Positions 45,527 through 54,265 of a stretch of 64,000 nt of DNA are shown here, in pieces. The notes beneath the pieces are model-generated. The model was not told where the DNA came from and searched no databases. It saw nothing but the letters and a program-made list of their open reading frames with translations. The stretch covers positions 3,375,501 through 3,439,500 of the forward strand of contig NZ_LZEU01000001.1 in NCBI RefSeq assembly GCF_014490745.1, given 5' to 3'. A program made the position numbers and the translations under genes. Position 1 is the first letter of the stretch; each line of letters begins with the position of its first letter. Source of the stretch: Pseudomonas alcaligenes. GTDB taxonomy: Bacteria; Pseudomonadota; Gammaproteobacteria; Pseudomonadales; Pseudomonadaceae.

Positions 45527-46048
45527 ATGATGCAACGCCCCCGCAAACGCCATCTCCTGCTCGCCCTGTTCCTCGCCTGGCTGCTCGCCCCCGAGTGGCC
45601 ACAGGTGCCCGTGCAGGGCGCCAGCAGCCAGGACTGGCATCCGCAGAGCTTCTGGTTCGAACCCTGGGGCCGTTCCGGGGTGCACAAGGGCATCGATATC
45701 TTCGCCGCCAAGGGTACGCCGGTAGTGGCACCGACCTATGGCCTGGTGCTGCTGCGCGGTGAGATCGGCATGGGCGGCAAGGTACTGCTGATGCTCGGGC
45801 CGAAGTGGCGCCTGCACTACTTCGCCCACCTGGATAGCCAGGCCGCCTGGCCCGGCCAGCCGCTACGACCCGGCAGCGTGCTGGGTACGGTCGGCGACAG
45901 CGGCAATGCGCAGGGCAAGCCGCCGCATTTGCACTACGCCGTCCTCAGCCTGCTGCCTTATCCCTGGCGTGTGGATGACAGCAGCCAGGGCTGGAAGAAG
46001 ATGTTCTACCTCGACCCCAGCCGGCTGTTGCACGGCCAGCGGCAATAG
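45527..46048 (+). CDS. M23-family metallopeptidase
   Basis: A 173-residue single-domain peptidase with an N-terminal hydrophobic anchor or signal (residues 8-22). The LytM zinc site is seen as GVHKGIDIF (His and Asp) and PPHLHYAV (HxH). Such enzymes cut peptidoglycan cross-links; the lack of a coiled-coil region sets it apart from EnvC/NlpD activators. Start ATG 45527 or 45530. It converges on phoQ. Confidence 0.87.
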   Translation: MMQRPRKRHLLLALFLAWLLAPEWPQVPVQGASSQDWHPQSFWFEPWGRSGVHKGIDIFAAKGTPVVAPTYGLVLLRGEIGMGGKVLLMLGPKWRLHYFAHLDSQAAWPGQPLRPGSVLGTVGDSGNAQGKPPHLHYAVLSLLPYPWRVDDSSQGWKKMFYLDPSRLLHGQRQ

Positions 46049-46062
46049 CGCGCAACGCCGCG

Positions 46063-47415
46063 CTATAACGCCGGAGTCGGCAGCTGCATGCGGAAGCAGG
46101 CGCCGCCCAGGCTCGATTCTTCCAGCTGCAGCTGGCCGTCGTAGCTGTCGAGGATGTCCACCACCACCGCGGTGCCGATGCCCTGCCCCGGATGCTGGGC
46201 GTCCAGGCGCTCGCCGCGCTGCAGGATGCGTGCGCGCTGGTCGGCGGGAATGCCCGGGCCGTCATCCTCGATGCACAGCTCGCAGCCGGCGGCGGTCAGC
46301 CGCGCGCTGACGCGGATCTGCCCGAGGCACAGGCGGTAGGCGTTCTCCAGCAGGTTGCCGAGCAGCTCCAGCAAGGCGCCGCGCTCCATCGGCACCTGCA
46401 GCTCCGCAGGGAAGTCACGCTCAAGCCGCACCTGCTTGTCGCGGTAGACCTTGTTCAGCGCACCGCACAGGGTGTCCAGCGCCGCGCCGAGGGGCTCGCG
46501 GTGGCGCACCAGGCCACTCTTGCGCAGGCTGGCGCGTTGCAGCTGATAGTCCACCTGCTGGCTCATGCGCTCCACCTGGTTGCGCAGCACCTGGGCCTGC
46601 TCGCGGTTGCCCGGCCCGCCGGCCAGCACCTCGCCGACGCCCTGCAGCACCGCCAGCGGCGTCTTCAGGCTGTGCGCCAGGTCGCCAAGGGAATCGCGGT
46701 AGCGCTGGCGCTGGCGCTGCTCGCTGGTGAGCAGGCGGTTGAGCGAGTCGGTCAAACGCAGTAACTCCTGCGGGTGCTCGCGGCTCAGGCGTTCGCGCTG
46801 GCCGCTTTCCACTTCGTCCAGTTCGCGGCGCAGCCCGCGCAGGGTGCCGAAGCCCCAGCCCAGGCCAAGCCAGAGCAGCCCGAGCAACACCAGCAGGGCC
46901 CCGCCCAGCCACAGCCACAGCTGGCGGCCGATGCCATCGAGCACCGCCTGGTATTCGCTGGCCGGCTGCATGGTGACGATGCTGTAGGCGGCGACCTGGC
47001 CGCGCAGCAGGTCGACCTCCAGGTCATAGACGAAGAACTCGCTGCCGTGGGCATCGCGCACCTGGCTAAAGTCGTGGCCCTGGCCGTCGTAGCGCGGCTG
47101 GTAGTCGAGGCTCTCGTCGCCGCTGGAAGGTGAACGCCAGACCAGGTTGCCGTCACGATCGAAGATATAGCCGAGCAGCTTGGAGTCGAGCAGGTTGAAC
47201 TCCTCGTCCGGCAGGCGCTCGGGCATCGCCAGTTGGCCGCCGTCGATGCGCGCGGCGGAAATCAGGGTCGCCGCATCGGCCGCCAGGCGCTGCTCGATAA
47301 CACCCTCCAGGGCGTTGCGCACCGCGCCCTTGAGCACCGGCAACAGGGCCAGGATGAACACCACGGCCAGCGCCGTGGCACCGAGCATCAACCGCGCACG
47401 CAACGAGCGGATCAT
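46063..47415 (-). CDS. phoQ: Sensor histidine kinase PhoQ
   Basis: A 450-residue inner-membrane sensor for low divalent cations and cationic peptides. Two membrane helices (about 10-30 and 166-188) flank a periplasmic sensor domain rich in acidic residues. The HAMP region is followed by the phosphoacceptor His248 (DLAHSLKTPLAVL), N-box NLLENAYRLC and G-boxes DDGPGIPADQ and GQGIGTAVV. Its start overlaps phoP by four bases. Order oprH-phoP-phoQ is the P. aeruginosa arrangement. Confidence 0.92.
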   Translation of the reverse strand: MIRSLRARLMLGATALAVVFILALLPVLKGAVRNALEGVIEQRLAADAATLISAARIDGGQLAMPERLPDEEFNLLDSKLLGYIFDRDGNLVWRSPSSGDESLDYQPRYDGQGHDFSQVRDAHGSEFFVYDLEVDLLRGQVAAYSIVTMQPASEYQAVLDGIGRQLWLWLGGALLVLLGLLWLGLGWGFGTLRGLRRELDEVESGQRERLSREHPQELLRLTDSLNRLLTSEQRQRQRYRDSLGDLAHSLKTPLAVLQGVGEVLAGGPGNREQAQVLRNQVERMSQQVDYQLQRASLRKSGLVRHREPLGAALDTLCGALNKVYRDKQVRLERDFPAELQVPMERGALLELLGNLLENAYRLCLGQIRVSARLTAAGCELCIEDDGPGIPADQRARILQRGERLDAQHPGQGIGTAVVVDILDSYDGQLQLEESSLGGACFRMQLPTPAL

Positions 47416-48089
47416 CGGCAGCGCTCGGTGAACAGATAGCCCTGGCCACGCACCGTGTCGATCGGCTTCAGCGCGCAGGCTTCCTCCAGCTTGCGGCGCA
47501 GGCGACCGACCAGCACCTCGATGACATTCGGGTCGTGCTCGTCATCGTGCTCGTAGAGCTGCTCCATCAGGCGATCCTTGGACACCACCTGCTGCGCATG
47601 CAGCATCAGGTATTCGAGGATGCGGTATTCGAAGGCGGTGAGCGCCAGTGCCTGCTCATCCACCAGGGCCTGCTTGCGGTTGAGGTCGAGCGTCAGCGGC
47701 CCGGCCGCGATGCTCGACTGCACCACGCCGACGGAGCGCCGCAGCAGGGCATGCAGGCGTGCCTCCAGTTCCTCGAACTGGAACGGCTTGACCAGGTAAT
47801 CGTCGGCGCCGACGGCCAGGCCCTCGACCTTGTCCTGCCAGTTGCCACGCGCGGTGAGAATCAGGATCGGCAAGCTGCGGCCCTGGCTGCGCAGCTCGCG
47901 AATCAGATCCAGCCCGCTCATGCCGGGCAGGCCCAGGTCGACGATGGCCAGGTCATGGTTGAACTCGCGCACGCGGTACAGCGCCTCCTCGGCATCGCCC
48001 ACCGCATCCACCACGTAGCCGCGCTCGCTGAGGCGACTGTGCAGGTGATGACGCAACAGCGCTTCGTCCTCGACCACCAGAATTTTCAT
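47412..48089 (-). CDS. phoP: Response regulator PhoP
   Basis: A 225-residue OmpR-type regulator. The receiver domain has Asp51 (AIVDLGLPG) as phosphorylation site and Lys in LVKPF; the winged-helix domain runs from about 130 to 223. It activates oprH-phoPQ and Mg-limitation genes. It lies 53 bp after oprH and overlaps phoQ. Confidence 0.93.
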   Translation of the reverse strand: MKILVVEDEALLRHHLHSRLSERGYVVDAVGDAEEALYRVREFNHDLAIVDLGLPGMSGLDLIRELRSQGRSLPILILTARGNWQDKVEGLAVGADDYLVKPFQFEELEARLHALLRRSVGVVQSSIAAGPLTLDLNRKQALVDEQALALTAFEYRILEYLMLHAQQVVSKDRLMEQLYEHDDEHDPNVIEVLVGRLRRKLEEACALKPIDTVRGQGYLFTERCR

Positions 48090-48142
48090 GACTGCTCTCC
48101 CTTACCACAGGCCGGGCTTGCGCCCGGCCTTCTCCCTGGTTG

Positions 48143-48748
48143 TCAGAACTTGTAGTTGGCACCGATAAACACCTGGCTGGTGCGCTCCAGATCAAGGGAG
48201 CCCACCTTGCCGCCGCCATGGGGCGAGACTTCGGTGCTGGCATTGGTCTTCATGTAACGGTAGCCGGCTTCCAGCGAAGCATTCTTGCCTACGTCCTGCA
48301 GGACACCCGCCTGCAGGCCGGCGGCCAGGCCGATATCGCTGTCGCGCTTGAGGCCACTGCCATCCTGCTCCAGCTTCACCACACCGGCGGTGGCACCGCC
48401 GAACAACTTGGTACCGCTGTTGTTCAGGGGCAGGAAGGCGTCGTAGCTGGCCAGCAGGTGTTGCTGGCGAAGCTTGTAGCCCTGCGAATCGTCCGAGACG
48501 TTCTCGTAGGTGACGTAGTAGCGACCGTCACGGGTTTCCTGACCGGCACGTACACCCCAGGTACCGCTGCCGTCGATCACCCGATCCAGATCAGGGTTGT
48601 TGAGGCTGCGATTGAGCGAGCCGGAATTTTCGATACGACTGTCGCTTTGTCCCCAGGTCATACCGACGAAGTTGTCGGCAGCGTTAGCCGACAGAGCGGC
48701 GACGGACATGGCGGTTACCAGGGCGAGTTTGCTAGCAGTGTGCTTCAT
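48143..48748 (-). CDS. oprH: Outer-membrane protein OprH
   Basis: A 201-residue eight-stranded barrel that binds lipopolysaccharide and stabilises the outer membrane at low Mg. Signal peptide to ANA (about residue 23), then ADNFVGMTWG and a C-terminal NYKF. Motifs DAFLPLNNSGTKLFGG and RYMKTNASTEVSPHGG agree with P. aeruginosa OprH. GGAG lies eight bases before the ATG at 48748. Four phased GTTCAG repeats lie upstream. Confidence 0.93.
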   Translation of the reverse strand: MKHTASKLALVTAMSVAALSANAADNFVGMTWGQSDSRIENSGSLNRSLNNPDLDRVIDGSGTWGVRAGQETRDGRYYVTYENVSDDSQGYKLRQQHLLASYDAFLPLNNSGTKLFGGATAGVVKLEQDGSGLKRDSDIGLAAGLQAGVLQDVGKNASLEAGYRYMKTNASTEVSPHGGGKVGSLDLERTSQVFIGANYKF

Positions 48749-48808
48749 GGTGTTTTCTCCAGATGGTGGAAGGTTGCTGAACTCGGGGCCTATGTTGCCG
48801 ACGGGCCA

Positions 48809-48847
48809 CTGAACCGCTGCTGAACCCTTCCTGAACCCCGGCTGAAC
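48809..48847 (-). promoter_or_regulatory. Four phased PhoP half-sites upstream of oprH
   Basis: On the minus strand GTTCAG recurs exactly every 11 bp (starting at 48847, 48836, 48825 and 48814). This is two adjacent direct-repeat boxes of the PhoP type on one face of the helix. Confidence 0.65.
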
Positions 48848-48926
48848 GAGAATGCGATGGCAGCCCTGCACAACAGGCGGGCTTTGCAATAGCCTTGGCG
48901 GGCCCTTATCGATGGATCGCCCGCGC

Positions 48927-49589
48927 ATGTTCAAACGCAGTCTCAATTCCCTGCTCGCCACCTGGCTGGCCGGCCTGCTGATCCTCCTGCCGCTGGTTCT
49001 GAGCCTGGCCTTGCTCGGCTGGCTGGCCAGCGTGCTGAACCGCATGATCGGCCCGGCGAGCACCCTCGGCCGGCTGTTCGCCGAGATCGGCCAGCCCTTC
49101 GTCAGCAGCCCGCTGCTGGCCTGGCTGCTCGGCACCCTGGCGCTGCTGCTGGCGCTTTATCCACTGGGCCTGGCCGTGCAGCTGGGGCTGAAGGAGCCGC
49201 TGAGCAAGCTGCTCGACCTGACCCTGCGGCACATCCCGCTGTTCGGCAGGCTGTACGGCCTGGCCGACCGTTTCGTCGGCCTGCTGGACAAGAAGGAAGA
49301 CGCTGACCTGGCCGCCATGAGCCCGGTGTGGTGCTTCTTCGGCGGCGACGGCACCGCCGTGCTGGCGCTGCTACCCAACCCGCAGCCGCTCGAAATCGAC
49401 GGCCGCAGCTACCACGCGATCCTGGTGCCGACCGCACCGATCCCGGTGGGCGGCGGCCTGCTCTATGTACCGGTGGAATGGGTCAAGCCGGCGGACATGG
49501 GTATGGATCGCTTCACCAGCATCTATGTATCGATGGGCATCACCCCGCCTGGGCCGACGGCGTCCGGCCCGGGCCGGGTGCTCAAGTGA
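48927..49589 (+). CDS. DUF502 membrane protein
   Basis: A 220-residue protein with two long N-terminal membrane segments (about 10-35 and 58-85) and a soluble C-terminal domain. LATWLAGLLILLPLVLSL, the central HIPLFGRLYG and the end PVGGGLLYVPVEWV are DUF502 features. Start ATG 48927 fits the family; ATG 48912 would add five residues and neither has a clear ribosome site. Its stop overlaps the next start (TGATG). Function unknown. Confidence 0.83.
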   Translation: MFKRSLNSLLATWLAGLLILLPLVLSLALLGWLASVLNRMIGPASTLGRLFAEIGQPFVSSPLLAWLLGTLALLLALYPLGLAVQLGLKEPLSKLLDLTLRHIPLFGRLYGLADRFVGLLDKKEDADLAAMSPVWCFFGGDGTAVLALLPNPQPLEIDGRSYHAILVPTAPIPVGGGLLYVPVEWVKPADMGMDRFTSIYVSMGITPPGPTASGPGRVLK

Positions 49590-50482
49590 TGCGCAGCGCC
49601 CTGGTTGCCAATGGCGTGCTGCAGACTGCTGCACAGCCCGAGCCCCTGCTGCCCTGGTGGAGCTTCGGCAAGACGGTGCTGGCCGCCACCGCCCTGACCC
49701 TGGTGCGCGACGGCCTGGTCGGGCTCGACGACGAGCTGACCACAGGCCCCTTCACCCTGCGTCAGCTGCTGCGCCACGAGGCCGGCCTGGCCGACTATGG
49801 CGAGCTGGCCGACTACCACGCCGCCGTGGCCCGTCATGACCAGCCGTGGCCGGTGGCCGAGATGCTCCAGCGCCTCGACGCCAGCCGCCTGCGCTATGCC
49901 CCGGGCCAGGGCTGGCGCTACTCCAACGTCGGCTACCTGTATGTGGCGCAGCTGATCGAACGCCTGACCGACCTGCCCCTCGACCAGGCCCTGCAGCAGC
50001 GCGTGCTGATGCCCCTCGGCATCAGCCAAACGCGCCTGGCGCAGACCGAGGCCGACTGGCAGGCCCTGGATCTGCAGGCGGCGCCCAGCTATCACCCAGC
50101 CTGGGTCTACCACGGCCTGCTGGTGGGGCCGCTGGCCCAGGCGGCGCTGCTGCTCGATCGGCTGCTCGGCGGGGAGCTGCTGCCAGCAGATCTGCTGGAA
50201 CAGATGCAGACGCCCTACCGGCTCGGCGGCCCCATGGCCGGGCGCCCCTGGATGGCCCCCGGCTATGGCCTGGGCCTGATGCAGGGCCCGGAGAGCGGCG
50301 GCCTGTACCTGAGCGGTCATACCGGCGGCGGCCCGGGCAGCGCCATAGCGGTCTACCGTTGCACGCTGGAGCAACGCAGCGCCTGTTGCGCGGTGTTTGC
50401 AGAAAGCGAGGACGGCGGCGCCGTCGAAGTGGAGCTGGTGCGCCAGCTGCGCGACAGCCTGGCAGCAGGCTGCCGAGATTAA
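49589..50482 (+). CDS. Serine hydrolase of the beta-lactamase/class C family
   Basis: A 297-residue enzyme without a signal peptide, so cytoplasmic. SFGKT holds the catalytic Ser-x-x-Lys, YSN the second motif, and HTGGGPG the third. The usual N-terminal strand segment before SxxK is shortened to about 25 residues, so the fold starts almost at once. Substrate unknown. Coupled to the DUF502 gene by TGATG. Confidence 0.8.
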   Translation: MRSALVANGVLQTAAQPEPLLPWWSFGKTVLAATALTLVRDGLVGLDDELTTGPFTLRQLLRHEAGLADYGELADYHAAVARHDQPWPVAEMLQRLDASRLRYAPGQGWRYSNVGYLYVAQLIERLTDLPLDQALQQRVLMPLGISQTRLAQTEADWQALDLQAAPSYHPAWVYHGLLVGPLAQAALLLDRLLGGELLPADLLEQMQTPYRLGGPMAGRPWMAPGYGLGLMQGPESGGLYLSGHTGGGPGSAIAVYRCTLEQRSACCAVFAESEDGGAVEVELVRQLRDSLAAGCRD

Positions 50483-50516
50483 CGATCAACATCCCCAACC
50501 CGATAAGGACAGCGAC

Positions 50517-51023
50517 ATGGGCTATTTCGAAGGACTGACCGACGCCACCTTCAAGCAGGACAGCCACGGCAACACCCTGTTCTACCCCTGGGGCGTGCTC
50601 GGCAAGGGTCGCATCCTCAAGGATGCCGAGACCCGCGACCGGCTGCGCAATTTCGTCCTGCTCTACTACAAGGTTTCGCTGCCTACCATCATCGTGCTGG
50701 CGGTGCTGCGCCAGTGGTGGTTGCTGGGTATCGCTGGCGTGGTACTGCTCGCCTGGTTCCTGCTCAAGAGCCGCAGCCTGCTCAGGGATTGCCCGCTCAG
50801 TGATGAACGCCTGACCTTCAAGGAGGGCTATCGCAACTCCGCTGCCAGCCACAATGCCTTCACCCTGTGGCTGTTCCTGGTGGTATCGCTGCTGTTCAGC
50901 GTCGGCGGCCTGCTGCTTCTGCTGGCGGGCAAGCCCTTGGTCGGCCTGCTGACCCTGGCCCTATTCGGCGCCTGCAGCGTGGCATTCATCTACATGCTCA
51001 AAAGCAAATACGCCAAGCGCTGA
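50517..51023 (+). CDS. Membrane protein of unknown function
   Basis: A 168-residue protein with four hydrophobic helices in two pairs (about 52-70 and 67-85, then 118-139 and 141-160) after a soluble N-terminus (GYFEGLTDATFKQDSHGNTL). AAGGA stands eight bases before the ATG. No family recognised. It lies 34 bp after the serine hydrolase gene and converges with the MFS gene, leaving one base between them. Confidence 0.7.
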   Translation: MGYFEGLTDATFKQDSHGNTLFYPWGVLGKGRILKDAETRDRLRNFVLLYYKVSLPTIIVLAVLRQWWLLGIAGVVLLAWFLLKSRSLLRDCPLSDERLTFKEGYRNSAASHNAFTLWLFLVVSLLFSVGGLLLLLAGKPLVGLLTLALFGACSVAFIYMLKSKYAKR

Positions 51024-51024
51024 C

Positions 51025-52209
51025 TCACACCCGCCGCGCCACCCAGCCGGCCAGCACGAACACTGCAGCCAGTGCCGCCAGCAGCGCGCCCCAGCCAGCG
51101 TGCTGCCAGACGTAGCCGCCGGCATAGCCGAGCAAACTGGAACCCAGGTAGTAGGCACACAGGTACAGCGCCGAAGCCTGGGCCTTGGCCTGGCTGGCGC
51201 GCTGGCCGACCTGGCCGCTGGCCACCGCATGGGCGGCGAAGAAGCCCAGGGTGAACAAACCCAGGCCCAGTGCCACCGCCGCCAGCCAGGGCCCGGCGCA
51301 CAGCGCCACGCCCAGCAGCATGATGCCGATGCCGCCCTGCAGCACCCGCCGCGCACCATGCCGGGCGACCAGGCGCCCGGCCCAGCCGGCGCTGAAAATG
51401 CCGCCCAGGTAGACCAGAAACAGCAGGCCGATCAGCGTCGACGACAGCGAGAATGGCGGCGCGGCCAGGCGAAAGCCGATGTAGTTGAACAGCGCGACGA
51501 AGCCGCCCATCAGCAGGAATGCCAGCAGGAACAGGCGGCGCAATTGCCCATTGCCCAGGTGCCCGGCGAAGTTGCCGAGCAGGCCGCGCAGCGACAGCGG
51601 CTGCGCGCGGAAATGCCGCGACGGAGGCAGCAGCCAGGCGAACAGCAACAGCGCCAGCAGGCCGAGCACGGCGATCCCGGCCAGGGCCAGGTGCCAGCCA
51701 CCAAGGTCGGACAGCAGGCCGGCAAGCAGGCGGCCAAGCAGCCCACCCAGCGCCGTGCCACCGATATACAGACCCATCGCCGCCGGCAGCGCCTGCGGGT
51801 CGAACTCCTCGCCGACATAAGCCATGGCTAGCGCCGGCAGGCCACTCAGGGCCAGGCCGAGCAAGGCGCGGGTCGCCAGCAGCCAGTGCCAGTCGTCCAC
51901 CAGCACGCAGGCGATGCCGAGCAGGCTGGCCAGGCCCAGAGCCACCGCCATCACCGGCTTGCGCCCCCAGCTCTCGGCCAGGGCGCCGGCCAGCAGCAGA
52001 CACAGGGCCAGGCTCAGGGTGGTCAGCGATAGCGCCAGGCTGCTGCTCGCCGCCGAGACGTGAAAATGCCCGGCCAGCAATGGCAGCAGCGGCTGCACGC
52101 AGTAGAGCAAGGCGAAGGTGGCAAAGCCGGCGCAGAACAGCGCCAGGGTGGCCCGACGATAGGCGTGGGTGCCACGTTGCAGGTGAGTGTCTACAGCAGA
52201 AGTGTCCAT
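51025..52209 (-). CDS. MFS transporter (YnfM-like)
   Basis: A 394-residue major-facilitator protein with 12 helices. FALLYCVQPLLPLLAGHFHVS and the loop 2-3 motif GALAESWGRKPVM mark the YnfM group, often linked to arabinose or drug efflux; the substrate is not known. Start ATG 52209 (MDTSAVDTHL); an in-frame ATG at 52233 adds eight residues. A palindrome at 52270-52283 lies in front. Confidence 0.85.
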   Translation of the reverse strand: MDTSAVDTHLQRGTHAYRRATLALFCAGFATFALLYCVQPLLPLLAGHFHVSAASSSLALSLTTLSLALCLLLAGALAESWGRKPVMAVALGLASLLGIACVLVDDWHWLLATRALLGLALSGLPALAMAYVGEEFDPQALPAAMGLYIGGTALGGLLGRLLAGLLSDLGGWHLALAGIAVLGLLALLLFAWLLPPSRHFRAQPLSLRGLLGNFAGHLGNGQLRRLFLLAFLLMGGFVALFNYIGFRLAAPPFSLSSTLIGLLFLVYLGGIFSAGWAGRLVARHGARRVLQGGIGIMLLGVALCAGPWLAAVALGLGLFTLGFFAAHAVASGQVGQRASQAKAQASALYLCAYYLGSSLLGYAGGYVWQHAGWGALLAALAAVFVLAGWVARRV

Positions 52210-52269
52210 GGTCGCTCGCGCACAGGCCGACACGGGAGATGGCTCAGGCTAGCACAAAGCAGGCTCATT

Positions 52270-52283
52270 GTTAGCCGGCTAAC
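52270..52283. promoter_or_regulatory. Perfect 14-bp palindrome, candidate repressor operator
   Basis: GTTAGCCGGCTAAC, 61 bp before the MFS gene and 64 bp before the divergent hydrolase gene. It resembles the palindromes in front of the TetR/FUSC genes at 17328-17348. Confidence 0.5.
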
Positions 52284-52346
52284 TTTCTCCCCTGACCAGC
52301 CTCAGCGGCTATGGTTTGGCTACACCCACCGGACGGAGGAAACCCC

Positions 52347-53126
52347 ATGCGCACCTTACTGCTCGCTCTGCTGCTGGCTTGCAGCGGCCTGGCCCAGGCG
52401 GCCATCCACACCCAGGAAATCCCCTACACGGCAGCCGACGGCACCCGCCTGATCGGCTACCACGCCTGGGACGACGCCCTCGCCGGCCCGCGCCCGGGGG
52501 TGATAGTGGTGCACGAATGGTGGGGGCTGAACGACTACGCCAAGCGCCGCGCCCGTGACCTCGCTGCCCTCGGTTACAGCGCCCTGGCCATCGACATGTA
52601 CGGCGACGGCAAGAACACCCAGCACCCCGCGGATGCCCAGGCCTTCATGCAGGCGGCCACGGCCGATGCCGGTGCCGCCCGGGCGCGCTTCAATGCCGGC
52701 CTCGACCTGCTCAAGGCGCAGCCCCAGACCGACCCGGCGCGGGTGGCGGCCATCGGCTACTGCTTCGGTGGCAAGGTGGTGCTGGACATGGCCCGTCAGA
52801 GCGTACCGCTGGCCGCCGTGGTCAGCTTCCACGGCGCCCTGGCCACCACCACTCCGGCGACGCCGGGCAGCGTCAAGGCCAGGGTGCTGGTCGAGCACGG
52901 CGCTGCCGACAGTTTCGTCAGTCCGCAGCAGGTCGCCGACTTCAAGAGCGAAATGGACAAGGCCGGGGCCGACTACCGCTTCGTCGCCCTGCCCGGAGCC
53001 AAGCATGGCTTCAGCAACCCGGACGCCGATGCGCACAAGGGCCACGGCCTCGATATCGGCTACCAGAAGGCGGCCGACGAGCAGTCCTGGGCAGATATGC
53101 AGGCGTTGCTGAAAGAGGTTTTCTGA
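52347..53126 (+). CDS. Dienelactone-hydrolase family protein, exported
   Basis: A 259-residue alpha/beta hydrolase with a signal peptide (residues 1-18, ending AQA), so periplasmic. The nucleophile is Cys139 in GYCFGGK; the Asp (HGAADSFV) and His (GAKHGFSNP) complete the triad. VVHEWWGLNDY is the family's oxyanion segment. Substrate unknown; most are not true dienelactone hydrolases. GGAGGAAA precedes the ATG. Confidence 0.87.
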   Translation: MRTLLLALLLACSGLAQAAIHTQEIPYTAADGTRLIGYHAWDDALAGPRPGVIVVHEWWGLNDYAKRRARDLAALGYSALAIDMYGDGKNTQHPADAQAFMQAATADAGAARARFNAGLDLLKAQPQTDPARVAAIGYCFGGKVVLDMARQSVPLAAVVSFHGALATTTPATPGSVKARVLVEHGAADSFVSPQQVADFKSEMDKAGADYRFVALPGAKHGFSNPDADAHKGHGLDIGYQKAADEQSWADMQALLKEVF

Positions 53127-53171
53127 AACGGCAGAAGGGCCAGTATCGCCTCGCCCGAGGCTCTACCCTCT

Positions 53172-53253
53172 GGATTCCCGCCTGCGCGGGAATGACGGTA
53201 CCTGACACAACAGTCCCAACCATACCTCGTCATTCCCGCGCAGGCGGGAATCC
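53172..53253. repeat. REPIN: inverted pair of family B REP palindromes
   Basis: GGATTCCCGCCTGCGCGGGA begins the first element (53172-53197), and its inverse ends the second (53228-53253), with 30 bp between. The same doublet occurs at 60224-60321. It lies between the hydrolase gene and the candidate small RNA. Confidence 0.8.
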
Positions 53254-53314
53254 AGACCGACAATGCAGAAGTACCTGGTCAAATGCGCGCCATACGCAGC
53301 GAGTGCATGGTTCC

Positions 53315-53440
53315 AAAAAAAACGGGAGCCCGCGGGCTCCCGTACTCAATCAGTAGAGTAAAGCCAACCTGCGCACAGGCTGGCTAACCTCACCAGCACT
53401 CCCGAAGGAGTGCATGGCCGCAGTCTGGCAAAAAACGAGC
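53315..53440 (-). ncRNA. Candidate small RNA upstream of pcpS
   Basis: Read on the minus strand: -35 TTGCAA (53474-53469), 16 bp, -10 TACAAA (53452-53447). Three hairpins follow. The first is GCACTCC-TTCG-GGAGTGC (53413-53396). The second is AGCCAGCCTG-TGCG-CAGGTTGGCT (53385-53362, one G-U). The third is a perfect 22-base palindrome (53343-53322) followed by seven T. No open frame explains this terminator, so a transcript of about 125 bases is likely. I do not recognise the family. Confidence 0.6.
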
Positions 53441-53533
53441 GCTTGCTTTGTAGGCCTTAGGTGTCGCTTTGCAAAGAAATGTAAACGCCGCCACGGCTGG
53501 CCGGGCCGTCTCTCGCCAGGCAGAATGCCGGCC

Positions 53534-54238
53534 ATGACCACCCTGCCCCTGCCCGCCTTCTGTCAGCTGCTCGCTCCCGCTTGGCCCGCGCCCCTGGCTC
53601 TGCCCGGCGCCCAGCTGGTGCGCGCCGCCTTCGACCCTGCACACCTGCAGGCCGAGGACTTCCACGCCTGCGCCATCGAGCCGGTGCGTGGCGTGGCCAA
53701 GCGCCAGGGCGAATACCTGGCCGGGCGCCTGTGTGCCCGCCAGGCGCTGCAGCAGTTGTGCGGCCAGGCCCTGGTGCCGGGCCGCGACGAAGACGGCGTG
53801 CCCATCTGGCCAGCCGGCACGCTCGGCTCGATCACCCACGGCGCCGGCCAGGCCGCCGCCCTGGTAGCACGCAGCGGCGACTGGCAAGGCCTGGGCCTGG
53901 ATCTGGAGAAAGGCCTGAGCGCCGAGCGCGCAGCCAAGCTGGCCGGGGAAATCCTCACCCCGGCCGAACTGCAGCGCGGTGCCGGGCTGCACCCCGATGA
54001 GTTCGCCCGTCTGGTCACCCTGACCTTCTCGCTCAAGGAGAGCCTGTTCAAGGCGCTCTACCCGCTGGTGCTGACGCGCTTCTACTTCCACGACGCCGAG
54101 CTGCTGGAGTGGAACGACGCCGGCCAGGCGCGCCTGCGCCTGCTCCTCGACCTGCACCCGGACTGGCACAGCGGGCGCGAGCTGGATGGCCAGTACGCCG
54201 AGTACGACGGCTACCTGCTCAGCCTGGTGGCCGTGTAG
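53534..54238 (+). CDS. pcpS: 4'-phosphopantetheinyl transferase PcpS
   Basis: Transfers the phosphopantetheine arm of CoA to acyl- and peptidyl-carrier proteins; in P. aeruginosa this one enzyme serves both fatty-acid and secondary metabolism. It is 234 residues. The Mg and CoA motifs GLGLDLE (about 117-123) and [13 protein letters not shown] (about 166-178) are intact, with the N-terminal [15 protein letters not shown]. Start ATG 53534; ATG 53525 is an alternative. The candidate small RNA is divergent. Confidence 0.92.
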   Translation: MTTLPLPAFCQLLAPAWPAPLALPGAQLVRAAFDPAHLQAEDFHACAIEPVRGVAKRQGEYLAGRLCARQALQQLCGQALVPGRDEDGVPIWPAGTLGSITHGAGQAAALVARSGDWQGLGLDLEKGLSAERAAKLAGEILTPAELQRGAGLHPDEFARLVTLTFSLKESLFKALYPLVLTRFYFHDAELLEWNDAGQARLRLLLDLHPDWHSGRELDGQYAEYDGYLLSLVAV

Positions 54239-54265
54239 CCCCTCTCCCGGAGGGAGAGCGGTGGG

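Noticed and set aside
49589..50482. Serine hydrolase as a beta-lactamase resistance gene
   Set aside because: It lacks a signal peptide and the KTG motif, so antibiotic hydrolysis is unlikely.
51025..52209. MFS gene as a nitrate/nitrite transporter for the nas genes
   Set aside because: Its motifs are of the YnfM type, it lacks the NNP signature and lies 8 kb away beyond unrelated genes.
53172..53253. Short palindromic repeats as a CRISPR array
   Set aside because: Only two inverted copies with one spacer; the same doublet occurs elsewhere, which is the REPIN pattern.
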